DNA of 64,000 bases from Marinobacter segnicrescens. Its GTDB lineage: Bacteria; Pseudomonadota; Gammaproteobacteria; Pseudomonadales; Oleiphilaceae. The stretch spans positions 1 to 64,000 of the forward strand of contig NZ_FOHZ01000005.1 of the NCBI RefSeq assembly GCF_900111555.1. The letters run 5' to 3'. The notes below the pieces were generated by a model. The model searched no databases, was not told the DNA's origin, and saw nothing but the letters and a program-made list of their open reading frames with translations. The translations under genes were made by a program, and so were the position numbers. Positions 18,092 through 26,690 of this stretch are shown in pieces (position 1 is the first letter of the stretch; each line of letters opens with the position of its first letter).

Positions 18092-19246
18092 TCAGGTGAC
18101 CCGTGCATAGACCCCCTCGGGGTTGCCCTTGGAAAGGACCCACTGCCAGAGCTGCAGGTCCCGGGCGCGGAAGGCACCGGCACAGGACAGAAGGTAAAAG
18201 CGCCACATGCGGAAAAAGCGTTCCCCCAGGTCTTCGGCAAAACGAGGCCAGGCCTTTTCGAAGTTTCGATACCACGCCATCAGGGTACGGTCGTAGTCGG
18301 AACCGAAATTATGAAGGTCTTCGACAACGAAAAGATTATCCACCGCATCACCAATCTGCCCGACAGAAGGCAGTTCCCCGTTAGGAAAAATATACCTGTC
18401 CATCCAGGGGTCTGACTGGGGCGCCCGCTCGTTCTTTCCGATGGTGTGAAGCAGGAACAGGCCACCCTCTTTCAGGCACCGGTGCGCCACTTCCATATAG
18501 GTGCGGTAATTCTTGTTACCCACATGCTCGAACATGCCAATACTGACGATACGGTCAAAAGTCTCGTCCACATCCCGGTAATCCTGCAACCGGAACTCCA
18601 GGGGCAGGTCCGGGTACATCTGCCGGGCCAGGTCCGCCTGCTCCCGGGAGATGGTAACCCCTACACACTCCACGCCATAATGTTCCGCTGCCCAGGACAT
18701 GAAACTGCCCCAACCACAACCAATATCCAGCACCCGCATGCCAGGTTCCAGCTGCAGCTTGCGGCAGATCAGGTCAAGCTTTGCCTGCTGGGCCTGCTCC
18801 AGGGTATCGGCGTCTTTCCAATAGCCACAGGTATAAGTCATGCGGGAATCCAGCATGGCACGGTAGAAATCATTACCCAGATCGTAGTGCCGTTCGCCCA
18901 CCTCCTTCGCGCGGGACACGGTCTGGCGATTGAGCAGCCGCGATTTCAGGTAATGGAGTAATACCCGGGCGGGCCGGACCTGCCGGTGCAACCGGGCCCG
19001 CAATACCCGGTGGATGAACTCATCAAGGGCCTGGGCCTCCCAGTCCCCGTCCATGTAACCTTCGCCAAGCCCGAGACTGCCTTCTGTAAAGATGCGCTCG
19101 GCCACGCCGGGGTTGTTCACCTGCATGTCCCAGGGCCTGTCACCACCAACCTGGATATCCGCCTCAGCCAGCAGATCGCGAAGGTAGTCCTGGAGAGAGG
19201 TCCGCCCGGGCAGCGACGTTTTGCCAGACTGTTTTGCCAGTTCCAT
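18092..19246 (-). CDS. cfa: Cyclopropane-fatty-acyl-phospholipid synthase
   Basis: 384 aa from the chosen ATG (MELAKQ), which has AGGAGG nine bases upstream; an ATG 33 bases earlier lacks such a site. The SAM-dependent core shows HYDLGNDFY, MTYTCGYW, LDIGCGWGSF, GVTISREQ, FDRIVSIGMFEHVG and FLLHTIG, all hallmarks of CFA synthase. The enzyme adds a methylene bridge to unsaturated membrane lipid chains, usually at stationary phase or under acid or solvent stress. It stands alone; the adjacent minus-strand gene follows after about 145 bp. Confidence 0.93.
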   Translation of the reverse strand: MELAKQSGKTSLPGRTSLQDYLRDLLAEADIQVGGDRPWDMQVNNPGVAERIFTEGSLGLGEGYMDGDWEAQALDEFIHRVLRARLHRQVRPARVLLHYLKSRLLNRQTVSRAKEVGERHYDLGNDFYRAMLDSRMTYTCGYWKDADTLEQAQQAKLDLICRKLQLEPGMRVLDIGCGWGSFMSWAAEHYGVECVGVTISREQADLARQMYPDLPLEFRLQDYRDVDETFDRIVSIGMFEHVGNKNYRTYMEVAHRCLKEGGLFLLHTIGKNERAPQSDPWMDRYIFPNGELPSVGQIGDAVDNLFVVEDLHNFGSDYDRTLMAWYRNFEKAWPRFAEDLGERFFRMWRFYLLSCAGAFRARDLQLWQWVLSKGNPEGVYARVT

Positions 19247-19478
19247 GAGATTCTGCCTCCTCAAATCCGCTCGCACCATTGCGACAGAACGGTCGACCTG
19301 TCTATCTGTATAAATATAGACCGGTTTGGCAGATTTTCTAAATTAGAGGCAATCAATCAGAAAGGAAGATAATTTCTATCACGCTCGGGTGGCCCCTCCA
19401 GGCGGCCAGGCCCGGAGAAGGTTACACCGACTGCTGGGCCTGACCGTTATCCAGGGCGAAGGTCCGGTGCGAGGAAGG

Positions 19479-19853
19479 TCAGTTTTTCCAGATCAGCACA
19501 CCCCGGTCCCCATCGGCGATGCCAAAGAAGGAACCACGACGGTCATGGTCATGGTCATGGTAGGAACGCCGGTGCCTCGGGTAATCGTCACGGTAGTGGC
19601 GCTTGTGGTCGCGATAGCTATGCCTGTGATGACGATCCCGATGATGCCACTTCGGCCCTTTTTTATGGTGGTGTTTATCGTGTCCCCGACCCCGGTGACC
19701 CGGATGGTCCCGGTATACTCGCTTGGTCAGGTAGCCGTCATGGCGTTCGTGGGCCTTGACGAAGCCGGATTCGTTCCGGTCCGGGTCTGCCAGGGCCAGC
19801 GGCGCTGAACCTAACAGGCCAATAGTCAACAAAGCAATCAGCAGGTTTCTCAT
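19479..19853 (-). CDS. Histidine-rich exported protein
   Basis: 124 aa from the ATG behind AAAAGGAG; an in-frame extension of 19 residues is discarded. A Sec signal peptide (LLIALLTIGLLGS, cleavage after ALA) leads to a mature protein dominated by His, Arg, Asp and Lys (for example HHHKKGPKWHHRDRHH and SYHDHDHDRR). It ends in GSFFGIADGDRGVLIWKN, a hydrophobic tail. Such proteins may bind metal ions in the periplasm, but the function here is not known. The repeated GGTCATGGTCATGGTCATGG near 19541 is simply the HDHD coding repeat. Confidence 0.7.
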   Translation of the reverse strand: MRNLLIALLTIGLLGSAPLALADPDRNESGFVKAHERHDGYLTKRVYRDHPGHRGRGHDKHHHKKGPKWHHRDRHHRHSYRDHKRHYRDDYPRHRRSYHDHDHDRRGSFFGIADGDRGVLIWKN

Positions 19854-20311
19854 GGTTGATCTCCTTTTCGTGGTCAGGTCTTGCTTGCACTGCCTGGCCG
19901 TTACAGCCATGCCCCACCGTACCGCTGCCGATGTAAACCTATGTTCCCCATGCCGTAAAATTTCTGTAAAGGCCCTATGTGCCGGCCGGTTCCGTATACC
20001 AACCCACCTCCGGACAGCCGGGTTCCCTCACTGTCCGCCCCGACCCGTCAAATGCAAACTGGGTCTCAACTGCAAATAATTAGTGTTAGACGTGTCTTAT
20101 TTTTCGAGACATTTGCTGGTTTTGTCTTAAACAGCCATTAACATTTCCCAAGCCGTTACCTCGCTGACGAACATGGCCAGTGCGGCGACGGCGCCGGAGA
20201 AACGTTGTTTGTCCGCAACACAAGAGAAACAGGGTTTCTCCAATAAAAACAGGGCCCGGTGGCCGGCACAGCCACCTCCAGTGGGCCCGAATAACCGCGA
20301 GGGAGGTGCTT
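19854..20311. other. 458-bp gap with AT-rich promoter zone and 5' leader hairpins
   Basis: It lies between the divergent His-rich and Tat-protein genes. The stretch around 20070-20150 is AT-rich (TTAGTGTTAGACGTGTCTTA) and likely carries the promoter of the plus-strand operon. The leader after about 20190 contains two mutually exclusive hairpins (see 20196-20241). Open frames that run through here with long Arg runs do not look like real protein. Confidence 0.5.
20196..20241 (+). promoter_or_regulatory. Alternative hairpins in the leader of the Tat/GMC operon
   Basis: GGAGAAAC (20196-20203) and GAGAAAC (20224-20230) can each pair with GTTTCTCC (20234-20241), so two structures compete. In the longer form an inner GTTG/CAAC stem also forms. 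No known riboswitch class is recognised. Confidence 0.3.
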
Positions 20312-21265
20312 GTGTCCGAAACCAAATCGACGAATTCACCCATCAGTTCCGGGAGGCGTCAGCTAATGATCGGCTCTGGTGTGCTCGGCGCTGCCGCTGC
20401 CGTCAATCCCGGCATGGCTTTCGCCCATTGGGGGCGCGACAAGGGAAAGGGCCGTTGGGGCCGCGACAATCCACAGGAGAACGTGGAACCCGTTGACTGG
20501 ACCGTAGAGCAGCTTCGCACTGCCCTTGACCGACTACGGGATGATACGTTCTTCGCCATGATCGCCTTCGGCGTTCCCGGCAATGACCCCTATTCCGAAT
20601 ACCAGGGAGTGAGCACCCCCTACCCCGGAGGCATCACCACCCGCGCCGACCTTTACCTGGCCGGGGGCACGAACCTGCTGGTGCCCATGCCTGCCTCCTA
20701 CATGGGCCAGATGCTGGCTTCGATTGCCACCTACCTGGCGATCCAGCCGATGGATATCCCCGAGATGGCCGCCGGAGATGTGGGTGAGAACGGTGAATAC
20801 CTTCTCGAAAACCTCAATAGCACCTTTACCGACTACCTGGAAGGCGAAGTATCCAACTCCGTGCTGGTGGCGCTGCTGGTCAACCTGGCAGCCACCCGGG
20901 TTGCAGGCAGCATCGACGGTCCGTTCCCGTCACCGTTCGCCAACCTGGGCTGGGAGCAGAAGTGCAGGGTGTTTGAAGAGCTGGAAAGTGAATCCTCCTG
21001 GCTCAAACGCGCTATCACCTGGAACATCCCTGACCGGGATTACCGGGAAGCGACACCGGGCGTTCTGTCTTCCATGGTTGCCTTCATCTTGCGTATTGCA
21101 GGCTTCGGCAGTTACTGCGAGTTCGCCGTATTCAACCCCGAGACCCGCGAAGTGGCACAGCGCCCGTTAGGCTGGGTACTCAGCCAGTACGCGCCTGATG
21201 CGCCTCCCAGCGGCATCGGCAGCGATGACTTTATTGGTTATTACCAGGGACGGAGGAGTGTCTGA
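20312..21265 (+). CDS. Tat-signal small subunit of a GMC dehydrogenase (gluconate 2-DH subunit 3-like)
   Basis: 317 aa from the GTG at 20312, chosen because GGGAGG lies six bases upstream and the frame before it is basic nonsense. The twin-arginine signal SSGRRQLMIGSGVLGAAAAV is at about residues 14-33. The mature protein is helical with no cofactor motif, as in the small gamma subunits of gluconate, sorbitol and FAD-glucose dehydrogenases. It overlaps the GMC flavoprotein gene (TGATG). Because the flavoprotein has no signal of its own, this subunit probably carries it through Tat as a hitchhiker (known for FAD-glucose dehydrogenase; inference here). Confidence 0.65.
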   Translation: MSETKSTNSPISSGRRQLMIGSGVLGAAAAVNPGMAFAHWGRDKGKGRWGRDNPQENVEPVDWTVEQLRTALDRLRDDTFFAMIAFGVPGNDPYSEYQGVSTPYPGGITTRADLYLAGGTNLLVPMPASYMGQMLASIATYLAIQPMDIPEMAAGDVGENGEYLLENLNSTFTDYLEGEVSNSVLVALLVNLAATRVAGSIDGPFPSPFANLGWEQKCRVFEELESESSWLKRAITWNIPDRDYREATPGVLSSMVAFILRIAGFGSYCEFAVFNPETREVAQRPLGWVLSQYAPDAPPSGIGSDDFIGYYQGRRSV

Positions 21266-23043
21266 TGCGTGATGTAATCATTATTGGCGCCGGTGGCGGT
21301 GGCCCTGTAGTAGCAAAGGAACTGGCCGAGCGGGGCCTGGACGTCCTGGTACTCGAAGCGGGTGCCCGCCACGCCAGGCCGGAGCAGCAATGGTCTGCCC
21401 TTGAAAACCACATGAACAGCTCCCTCACCGGCAAACTGCGGTTCGGCCCTTCTGATCCTGCCAAGCCAGCCTGGTTCCGTGAGCTGGTCACCCCCGGAAG
21501 TTTCTCCCAGGTTTCCGGTGTTGGTGGCACTACATTGCACTATTACGGCAACAGCCCCCGGGCCATGCCGGGCGTGTTTGCGGGCTACCGCGGCCGTGAT
21601 CACGGCATGTACGACTCCCGTCACAAATTCCCGTTCAGTTACGGCGAAATGCGTCGCTACTACGAGTGGACGGAAGCAACCCTGCCAGTACAGACAGCAG
21701 CCATGGGCACCAAGGAACAAGCCTTCTTCCAGGCCGCCGAGGCAGCCGGGCTGAGTCCGATCACTGGCAAGGACATCACCCATGCCGGCTTCCGCCCCCA
21801 GGAGAACGCGATCCTGCAGCCGGGCGGCAACGCCGGACGCACCAGCGACCCGTCCCAGCTGAACTACCCCGACGCCAGCGGCTGTACTCTGTGCGGCCAC
21901 TGTTTCCAGGGCTGCATGCTGCCCAAGGGAGCTCCACGTAACCTCAAGGCCCGCCGCTCCACCGACAACAGTTACATGCCCATGGCACTGACGGCGGATC
22001 TGTGGAAGCCCGGCGGCAAGGCGATCACCCTGATCAGCGACGCCTACGTCACCCGCATTCTTTCCGACCGCCAGTGGGGCCGTCGGTTGCAGAAGGCAAC
22101 GGGCGTTGAATGGCGAGACGTCAACACCGGTGAGATTCATTCGGAAGATGCCCGGGTCGTGGTCATGGCCGGCGGTTGCATCGAAAATCCAAGACTGTGG
22201 ATGAACAGCGACCTGCCAGACCCCAATGGCTGGGTTGGACGGGGCCTGACTGACCATGCCCTGGACTGGGTGACCGGCATTTTCGACCATGACGTCGGCG
22301 GCGCCAGGGGCACCTCCTGCTCGTCCCGGGCAGACTTCCCGGGCTACGGAGCCATCCAGAACACGGCCAATACACCAGGGGTACAGGCCAACAACCTGAC
22401 CAACAGCGATAGTGGTATCCGTGGCGCCTACACCAACGGTATTGGCGGCCAGGGAGCGTGGGACGGCGATTCCGGTCGCGTCTATGGCACCGAACTCAAG
22501 GAGGTGATGTCGGACATCAACCGCCAGATGAGTATCCTGGTGCTGACCGACGACGACGTGGAATACCAGAACAAGGTAGACGTTTCCCGTGTATTCCGGG
22601 ACGACCACGGCCCTGTAGCAAGGGTGGATATCAACAAGCGCCGTCGCTCACGTCGTACCCAGCGCAACCGGGACTACCTGGCCACCCGGGCAGCGGAAAT
22701 CCTGCGGGCTGCCGGTGCCAGGAAGATTATTCGCAGCGACTGGGCACCTGTACTGCTGCACCTGCAGTCCTCCATGCGCATGGGTGACAGCGCCCGCAAC
22801 TCCGTGCTGGATGAGAACTGCGAGGCGCGGGCGGTGCAGGGTCTGTTCATAGCCGATAACTCGGCCCTGCCCAACTCCCTGGGCGGCCCGAACCCAACCC
22901 TGAGCACCCAGGCACTGGCTACCCGGACTGCCGAGAAGATCTTCCAGCAGTACTTCGGCGGCGACGCATGGGTCGACCGGGAAAGCCCGATCTGCTCCAT
23001 CGATGATGTGGTAACCCAGGCAGTTATCAATCGGGGGATTTGA
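21265..23043 (+). CDS. GMC-family FAD-dependent oxidoreductase, large subunit
   Basis: 592 aa. The FAD-binding Rossmann motif GAGGGGPVVAKELAERG starts at residue 8, so there is no signal peptide. A cysteine cluster CTLCGHCFQGC (Cys207, 210, 213, 217) resembles the iron-sulfur motif region of membrane-linked GMC dehydrogenases. The C terminus carries SSMRMGDS and ADNSALPNSLGGPNPTLSTQ, the substrate/FAD closing region of GMC enzymes. It is likely a periplasmic alcohol, polyol or sterol dehydrogenase feeding the respiratory chain. A cytochrome c subunit, usual in such complexes, is not encoded here. The substrate is unknown. Confidence 0.85.
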   Translation: MRDVIIIGAGGGGPVVAKELAERGLDVLVLEAGARHARPEQQWSALENHMNSSLTGKLRFGPSDPAKPAWFRELVTPGSFSQVSGVGGTTLHYYGNSPRAMPGVFAGYRGRDHGMYDSRHKFPFSYGEMRRYYEWTEATLPVQTAAMGTKEQAFFQAAEAAGLSPITGKDITHAGFRPQENAILQPGGNAGRTSDPSQLNYPDASGCTLCGHCFQGCMLPKGAPRNLKARRSTDNSYMPMALTADLWKPGGKAITLISDAYVTRILSDRQWGRRLQKATGVEWRDVNTGEIHSEDARVVVMAGGCIENPRLWMNSDLPDPNGWVGRGLTDHALDWVTGIFDHDVGGARGTSCSSRADFPGYGAIQNTANTPGVQANNLTNSDSGIRGAYTNGIGGQGAWDGDSGRVYGTELKEVMSDINRQMSILVLTDDDVEYQNKVDVSRVFRDDHGPVARVDINKRRRSRRTQRNRDYLATRAAEILRAAGARKIIRSDWAPVLLHLQSSMRMGDSARNSVLDENCEARAVQGLFIADNSALPNSLGGPNPTLSTQALATRTAEKIFQQYFGGDAWVDRESPICSIDDVVTQAVINRGI

Positions 23044-23106
23044 GGAACACAGCGACCAGGGACCAGTCGCTCAGGCCGGAAGGGAATCCGGCAATCGTTG
23101 GGGGTA

Positions 23107-23126
23107 ACACTCTGCTTGCAGAGTGT
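23107..23126 (+). terminator. Hairpin after the GMC operon
   Basis: ACACTCTG and CAGAGTGT pair with a 4-base loop, 64 bp after the GMC stop and just before the main terminator. Confidence 0.4.
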
Positions 23127-23132
23127 CGTCTT

Positions 23133-23161
23133 GGCCCGGCAGTTTCTGCCGGGCCTTTTTT
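23133..23161 (+). terminator. Rho-independent terminator of the GMC operon
   Basis: GGCCCGGCAG and CTGCCGGGCC form a perfect 10-bp stem with a TTT loop, followed by six T residues. Confidence 0.9.
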
Positions 23162-23167
23162 GTGTTT

Positions 23168-24067
23168 TCAGGGTGGGCCCAGCTGCTCGAGGCAAAGCTC
23201 CAGGGTTTCGGTAATCCGCGCATTAAGGCGCAGGTCCAGCATATCGTCGGCCCGGGTTCGCCCCAGGTTAAGGGCAGCCATTGGTTTTCCCCAGTCCCGC
23301 CCATAACGGCAGAAACGAAGACCGGAGTAGACCATCAGGGACGAGCCCACAACCAGCAGCCCATCTGCTGAACGCAGGCACTCCAGGGCACGGCTGACCC
23401 GTTCCCGCGGCACATAGTCGCCGAAAAAGACCACATCCGGTTTCAGAACTCCATGACAGTCGGGACAGTCCGCCACCCGAAAACCGCTGAAGTCCACTTC
23501 CAGGTCAGCATCACCATCCGGCGCGGCACTCGCACGAAACCGGAGAAAGCCCGGGTTCAGATCGGTACACCAGCCATGTACCTGGTCCCGGTCGCAGCGA
23601 TAACCACATTCCATGCACACGACCTGGTCTGCCCGACCATGCAGGTCCACCACCTGGCGACTCCCGGCACGCTGGTGCAGGCGATCGACATTCTGGGTGA
23701 CCAACAGACTGACGTGTCCCCTGGCCTCCAGTTCAGCCAGGTACCCGTGGGCGCGGTTGGGCGTCGCGTTTCGCATAACCGGCCAACCCAACAGGCTGCG
23801 CCCCCAGTACCGACGTCGCAACCCCTCATCCGCCAGGAAGGCCTGGTGCTGCACCGGTTGCCGGCGTTTCCAGGCACCCGAGGCATCCCGGTAATCCGGA
23901 ATACCGGAATCTGTACTGATCCCTGCACCCGTCAGAACCATCAGCCGGGGATGGTTCCGGATGAAGTCGGCGAGAGCTGCGGCTGCCTGTTCCGGCTGCA
24001 CAGGCACGGGCTCTGGCCCGGTGCGGGGCATGGGTACGGATCGGTTGGAGGGACGCAGGGCTGTCAT
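23168..24067 (-). CDS. SIR2-family NAD-dependent protein deacylase (SIRT4-like class II)
   Basis: 299 aa from the ATG giving MTALRPSN; an upstream TTG would add 18 residues. Sirtuin motifs in order: TGAGISTDSGIPDYR, TQNVDRLHQRAG, catalytic His in DLHGRAD, a zinc site CMECGYRC with a second CPDCHG, and LKPDVVFFGD then VVGSSLMVYSG. The combination resembles class II sirtuins such as SIRT4. It would remove acyl groups from lysines using NAD. It sits alone, with the GMC terminator abutting its 3' end. Confidence 0.9.
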   Translation of the reverse strand: MTALRPSNRSVPMPRTGPEPVPVQPEQAAAALADFIRNHPRLMVLTGAGISTDSGIPDYRDASGAWKRRQPVQHQAFLADEGLRRRYWGRSLLGWPVMRNATPNRAHGYLAELEARGHVSLLVTQNVDRLHQRAGSRQVVDLHGRADQVVCMECGYRCDRDQVHGWCTDLNPGFLRFRASAAPDGDADLEVDFSGFRVADCPDCHGVLKPDVVFFGDYVPRERVSRALECLRSADGLLVVGSSLMVYSGLRFCRYGRDWGKPMAALNLGRTRADDMLDLRLNARITETLELCLEQLGPP

Positions 24068-24135
24068 GCTTCTATCCTGTCTGTCGGCGCTGGCAAAAGT
24101 TTGTTGGTACCACCCCGGCAATCAGTGGTTACCCG

Positions 24136-25026
24136 TCAGGGTTGGCCTTCAAGCTGCCGTTGCCGGTCACGGAGGCGTTGTGCCAGGAAGTCCATGGCCA
24201 CCCTGACCCGGGCCATCTTGCGAAGGTCCTGGTGCGCCAGCAGCCACAGGTCGATGCTCTCGCCTTCCAGTGGGTCCGACAGGCGGGTCAGTTCCGGTGC
24301 CGGATCTCCCAGGTAGCAGGGCAAAACACCAAGCCCCCCACCATTGCGAATCAGGCTGAACATACCATAGAGGCTGTTGCATCTGAGCGTCGAACCGGCG
24401 CGACGAAGGTTACGGCGGTACCAGCGCCCGGTAGCCAGGTGAACAAAGCTTTCATCCGGTATTACCCATACGTGATCGCCTGGCAGGTCAGATTCATCGA
24501 AGGGGTGCCTTTCTACATAGGCAGGGCTGCCATAGATAGCCGACTCGATACTGCCGACCCGGTGTCCGACCAGGGTTTCCTGGGGCTGGTTGGTAGGACG
24601 CAGCACCAGGTCAGCGTCCCTCAATGTCAGCCCTGCCACGTCGGTGCAGGTGATTGCCTCGATATCCAGGCCCGGGTAGGCCGCTATCAACTCGCCCAGA
24701 AGCGGTGCCAGTAGCCCATTGAGCAGGCTGTCTGTCGTAGCCAGCCGCACCCGTCCTTCCGGATCCGTCTGCTGCCCTGCCAGCCGGCGCTCCAGGTTTT
24801 CCACATCCACCGCCAGTCGCTCAGCTTCCCGATAGGCCAGTTCACCGGCCGGAGTCAGGGCCAGGCCATCACGGTTTCGTTCAAACAACCGGGTCGCCAG
24901 GTCAGACTCCATCTGATCGAGTCGTCTCAGCACCGTAGTCTGATGCACGCCGAGCAACTCACCGGCCCTGGCCAGGGTCCCGCCATTGGCGAGGGCGTGT
25001 ACATATCTCAGGTAATCCCAGTCCAT
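24136..25026 (-). CDS. LysR-family transcriptional regulator
   Basis: 296 aa. The N-terminal winged helix-turn-helix reads DYLRYVHALANGGTLARAGELLGVHQTTVLRRLDQ, followed by the linker helix and an effector-binding domain with ATTDSLLNGLLAPL. AGGA precedes the ATG. It faces a small gene at 25208 across a 181-bp gap containing a perfect 9-bp inverted repeat, a likely binding site. The inducer is unknown. Confidence 0.9.
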   Translation of the reverse strand: MDWDYLRYVHALANGGTLARAGELLGVHQTTVLRRLDQMESDLATRLFERNRDGLALTPAGELAYREAERLAVDVENLERRLAGQQTDPEGRVRLATTDSLLNGLLAPLLGELIAAYPGLDIEAITCTDVAGLTLRDADLVLRPTNQPQETLVGHRVGSIESAIYGSPAYVERHPFDESDLPGDHVWVIPDESFVHLATGRWYRRNLRRAGSTLRCNSLYGMFSLIRNGGGLGVLPCYLGDPAPELTRLSDPLEGESIDLWLLAHQDLRKMARVRVAMDFLAQRLRDRQRQLEGQP

Positions 25027-25078
25027 CGATGGTGTCCTGTCATTGATTTTTGTTACTGCATATCTGCAACGGGACTAT

Positions 25079-25101
25079 GCAGTTTAACGTATTTAAACTG
25101 C
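25079..25101. promoter_or_regulatory. Inverted repeat, candidate LysR operator
   Basis: GCAGTTTAA and TTAAACTGC are perfect inverted 9-mers separated by 5 bases (CGTAT). They lie midway between the divergent LysR and 60-aa genes. The size and the T-N11-A type core fit LysR-family sites. Confidence 0.55.
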
Positions 25102-25207
25102 GCATAAGAAACCAGACAATAGTCATGTGCTGACGGACAGGAAACTACCTTCTCCGCGGCACAGCCCCGATCAGGCAATACACCCATGCAACCAGGAGGT
25201 AAGACGT

Positions 25208-25390
25208 ATGCAAGATCGAGCCAGAGTTAATCCCGTCCCCTCCACCGTACTGCACAATGCCGTCGAGCTTCGCCGGGCCTATACCCGGATGGCTGCCAGG
25301 AATACTGCAAAGGCGGTGGCCCGCTGGATCCGCCATGCCCAGCACTGGATCGCCCTGCACATTCGCCCGAACCGCCCTGCGGCTGGCTGA
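25208..25390 (+). CDS. Small basic protein, function unknown
   Basis: 60 aa. The ATG has AGGAGG eight bases upstream, one of the best ribosome sites in the window. The sequence is basic and helical (ELRRAYTRMAARNTAKAVARWIRHAQHW, shown only in part by motif RRAYTRMAARN), with five Trp/His near the C terminus and no signal peptide. No family is recognised. Its divergent position opposite the LysR gene, with the palindrome between them, suggests it is a LysR target. Upstream in-frame GTG starts lack a ribosome site. Confidence 0.6.
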   Translation: MQDRARVNPVPSTVLHNAVELRRAYTRMAARNTAKAVARWIRHAQHWIALHIRPNRPAAG

Positions 25391-25536
25391 CAGTGCCGGG
25401 CCTGCCAGGGCGTGGTGATTGGGAATCGGGATGCAGGAAGCACCAGGAACTCCCCTGACAGGCATCAAAAAGACTTGCCAGACGGGTTCCGGAAAGGCAG
25501 CATTCCGGACTCATTCACGGAACAGGGATACTGAAC

Positions 25537-25815
25537 ATGACCCAGGCTACAGCTCGCCACATTCTGGTAGAAACAGAAGCGAAGTGCGAAGAACTCAAAC
25601 AGGCCATCGAGAACGGTCAGGACTTTGCGGATGTTGCCAGGGAGCACTCCCGTTGCCCGTCAGGCCGCAACGGCGGTGACCTTGGATCCTTCGGCCCTGG
25701 CCAGATGGTACCGGAGTTTGACAAGGCGGTTTTCAACAGCGACCTGAACACTGTCATCGGCCCGGTTAAAACACAGTTTGGCTACCATCTGCTGGAAGTG
25801 ACCAGCCGCAACTGA
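25537..25815 (+). CDS. ppiC: Parvulin-type peptidyl-prolyl isomerase
   Basis: 92 aa, the length of cytoplasmic PpiC. Conserved parvulin motifs are ARHILVETEAKCEELK, FADVAREHSRCPSGRNGGDLG, the SFGPGQMVPEFDKAVF stretch and KTQFGYHLLEV. It catalyses cis-trans isomerisation of prolyl bonds. The gene is monocistronic and convergent with alkB, whose stop codon follows immediately at 25816. Confidence 0.95.
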   Translation: MTQATARHILVETEAKCEELKQAIENGQDFADVAREHSRCPSGRNGGDLGSFGPGQMVPEFDKAVFNSDLNTVIGPVKTQFGYHLLEVTSRN

Positions 25816-26457
25816 TTAACACGCCCTGCGGAAAGTCAGGTTGTAACGCACATGGCCGGTGGCCTCACACCGGCCATGTGCGACCGGCGCAATACCATGG
25901 TATCGGAGGCGGTCTTCCCCACCCCATACCAGCACATCCCCGTGTTCGAGGAGAAGCCTCGCCGGCGAACCCCTACGACGCAATTCTCCCCACAGAAATA
26001 CCGCTGGCAGCCCAAGCGATACCGACACCACAGGCCAGCGAAAATCCTGTTCGTCCCGATCCTGGTGCAGCCCCATTCGGGCGCCCGGTTGATAGCAATT
26101 AACCAGACAGACATCCGGCTCGAACCCCGGGTAACCAGCCCTGGCAGCTGCATCCCCTGCCAGCTGGGTTAACAGGGGCGGCATGGTCGGCCAGGGGCGC
26201 CCTGTCTCAGGATCCAGCTCACTATACCGATAGCCCTGACGATCGGTGACCCAGTTACGGGCGCCGCAGCCGGTCATCGCCGCCGACATCTGACGACCTC
26301 CGGGGGTTTTCATGCGCCGGAACGGTGACTGTTCGGCGACACGGCCAATGGCCTGCAGCAGTTCATCCGCGACGTCCAGGGCATAACCGCGGAACAGCCA
26401 TGTACCCGGGCCCAGGGATTCCGGGTTGTTGTCCAGGTCAGAAAACAGGTCCGGCAC
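25816..26457 (-). CDS. alkB: Alpha-ketoglutarate-dependent DNA/RNA repair dioxygenase (AlkB)
   Basis: 213 aa from a GTG with AGGAGG upstream. The Fe(II) and 2-oxoglutarate ligands are visible: HQDRDEQD (His and Asp), a distal His in RLRYHGI, and RYNLTFRR at the C terminus, whose two arginines bind oxoglutarate and close the fold. YQPGARMGLHQDRDE is a textbook AlkB stretch. It directly reverses N-methyl lesions such as 1-methyladenine and 3-methylcytosine. No ada or alkA gene is adjacent. Confidence 0.94.
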   Translation of the reverse strand: MPDLFSDLDNNPESLGPGTWLFRGYALDVADELLQAIGRVAEQSPFRRMKTPGGRQMSAAMTGCGARNWVTDRQGYRYSELDPETGRPWPTMPPLLTQLAGDAAARAGYPGFEPDVCLVNCYQPGARMGLHQDRDEQDFRWPVVSVSLGLPAVFLWGELRRRGSPARLLLEHGDVLVWGGEDRLRYHGIAPVAHGRCEATGHVRYNLTFRRAC

Positions 26458-26690
26458 CGATTGCCTCCTTTGTGACGCACAGGGTCAGTATACCCCCTTT
26501 ATCGTCGCCTTCAGGGTACCAGGTGGCTCCCCCAGTCTCTCTTTAGATCATCCAGACGGCTGTAAAACAGCGAGCTGCCCATCACTGGCGCATGTTTGAT
26601 GTCATGGCGCGGAATATGCTGTTTTCTCTCACTGAGGCCCCGTTGATACGGGTTCTGTAAAGGAAACCGACGTTCGACCGGAGAACCATC

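Noticed and set aside
17252..18415. 387-codon plus-strand frame across the dehydrogenase-like gene and the end of cfa
   Set aside because: It spans two unrelated minus-strand genes and has no protein-like features.
19541..19565. GGTCAT tandem repeat as a microsatellite or CRISPR-like repeat
   Set aside because: It is the coding repeat for His-Asp units of the His-rich protein; no spacers are present.
21241..22608. 455-codon open frame antisense to the GMC oxidoreductase
   Set aside because: It is a mirror of high-GC third positions; the forward frame has clear GMC motifs, and the antisense translation shows no motif or ribosome site.
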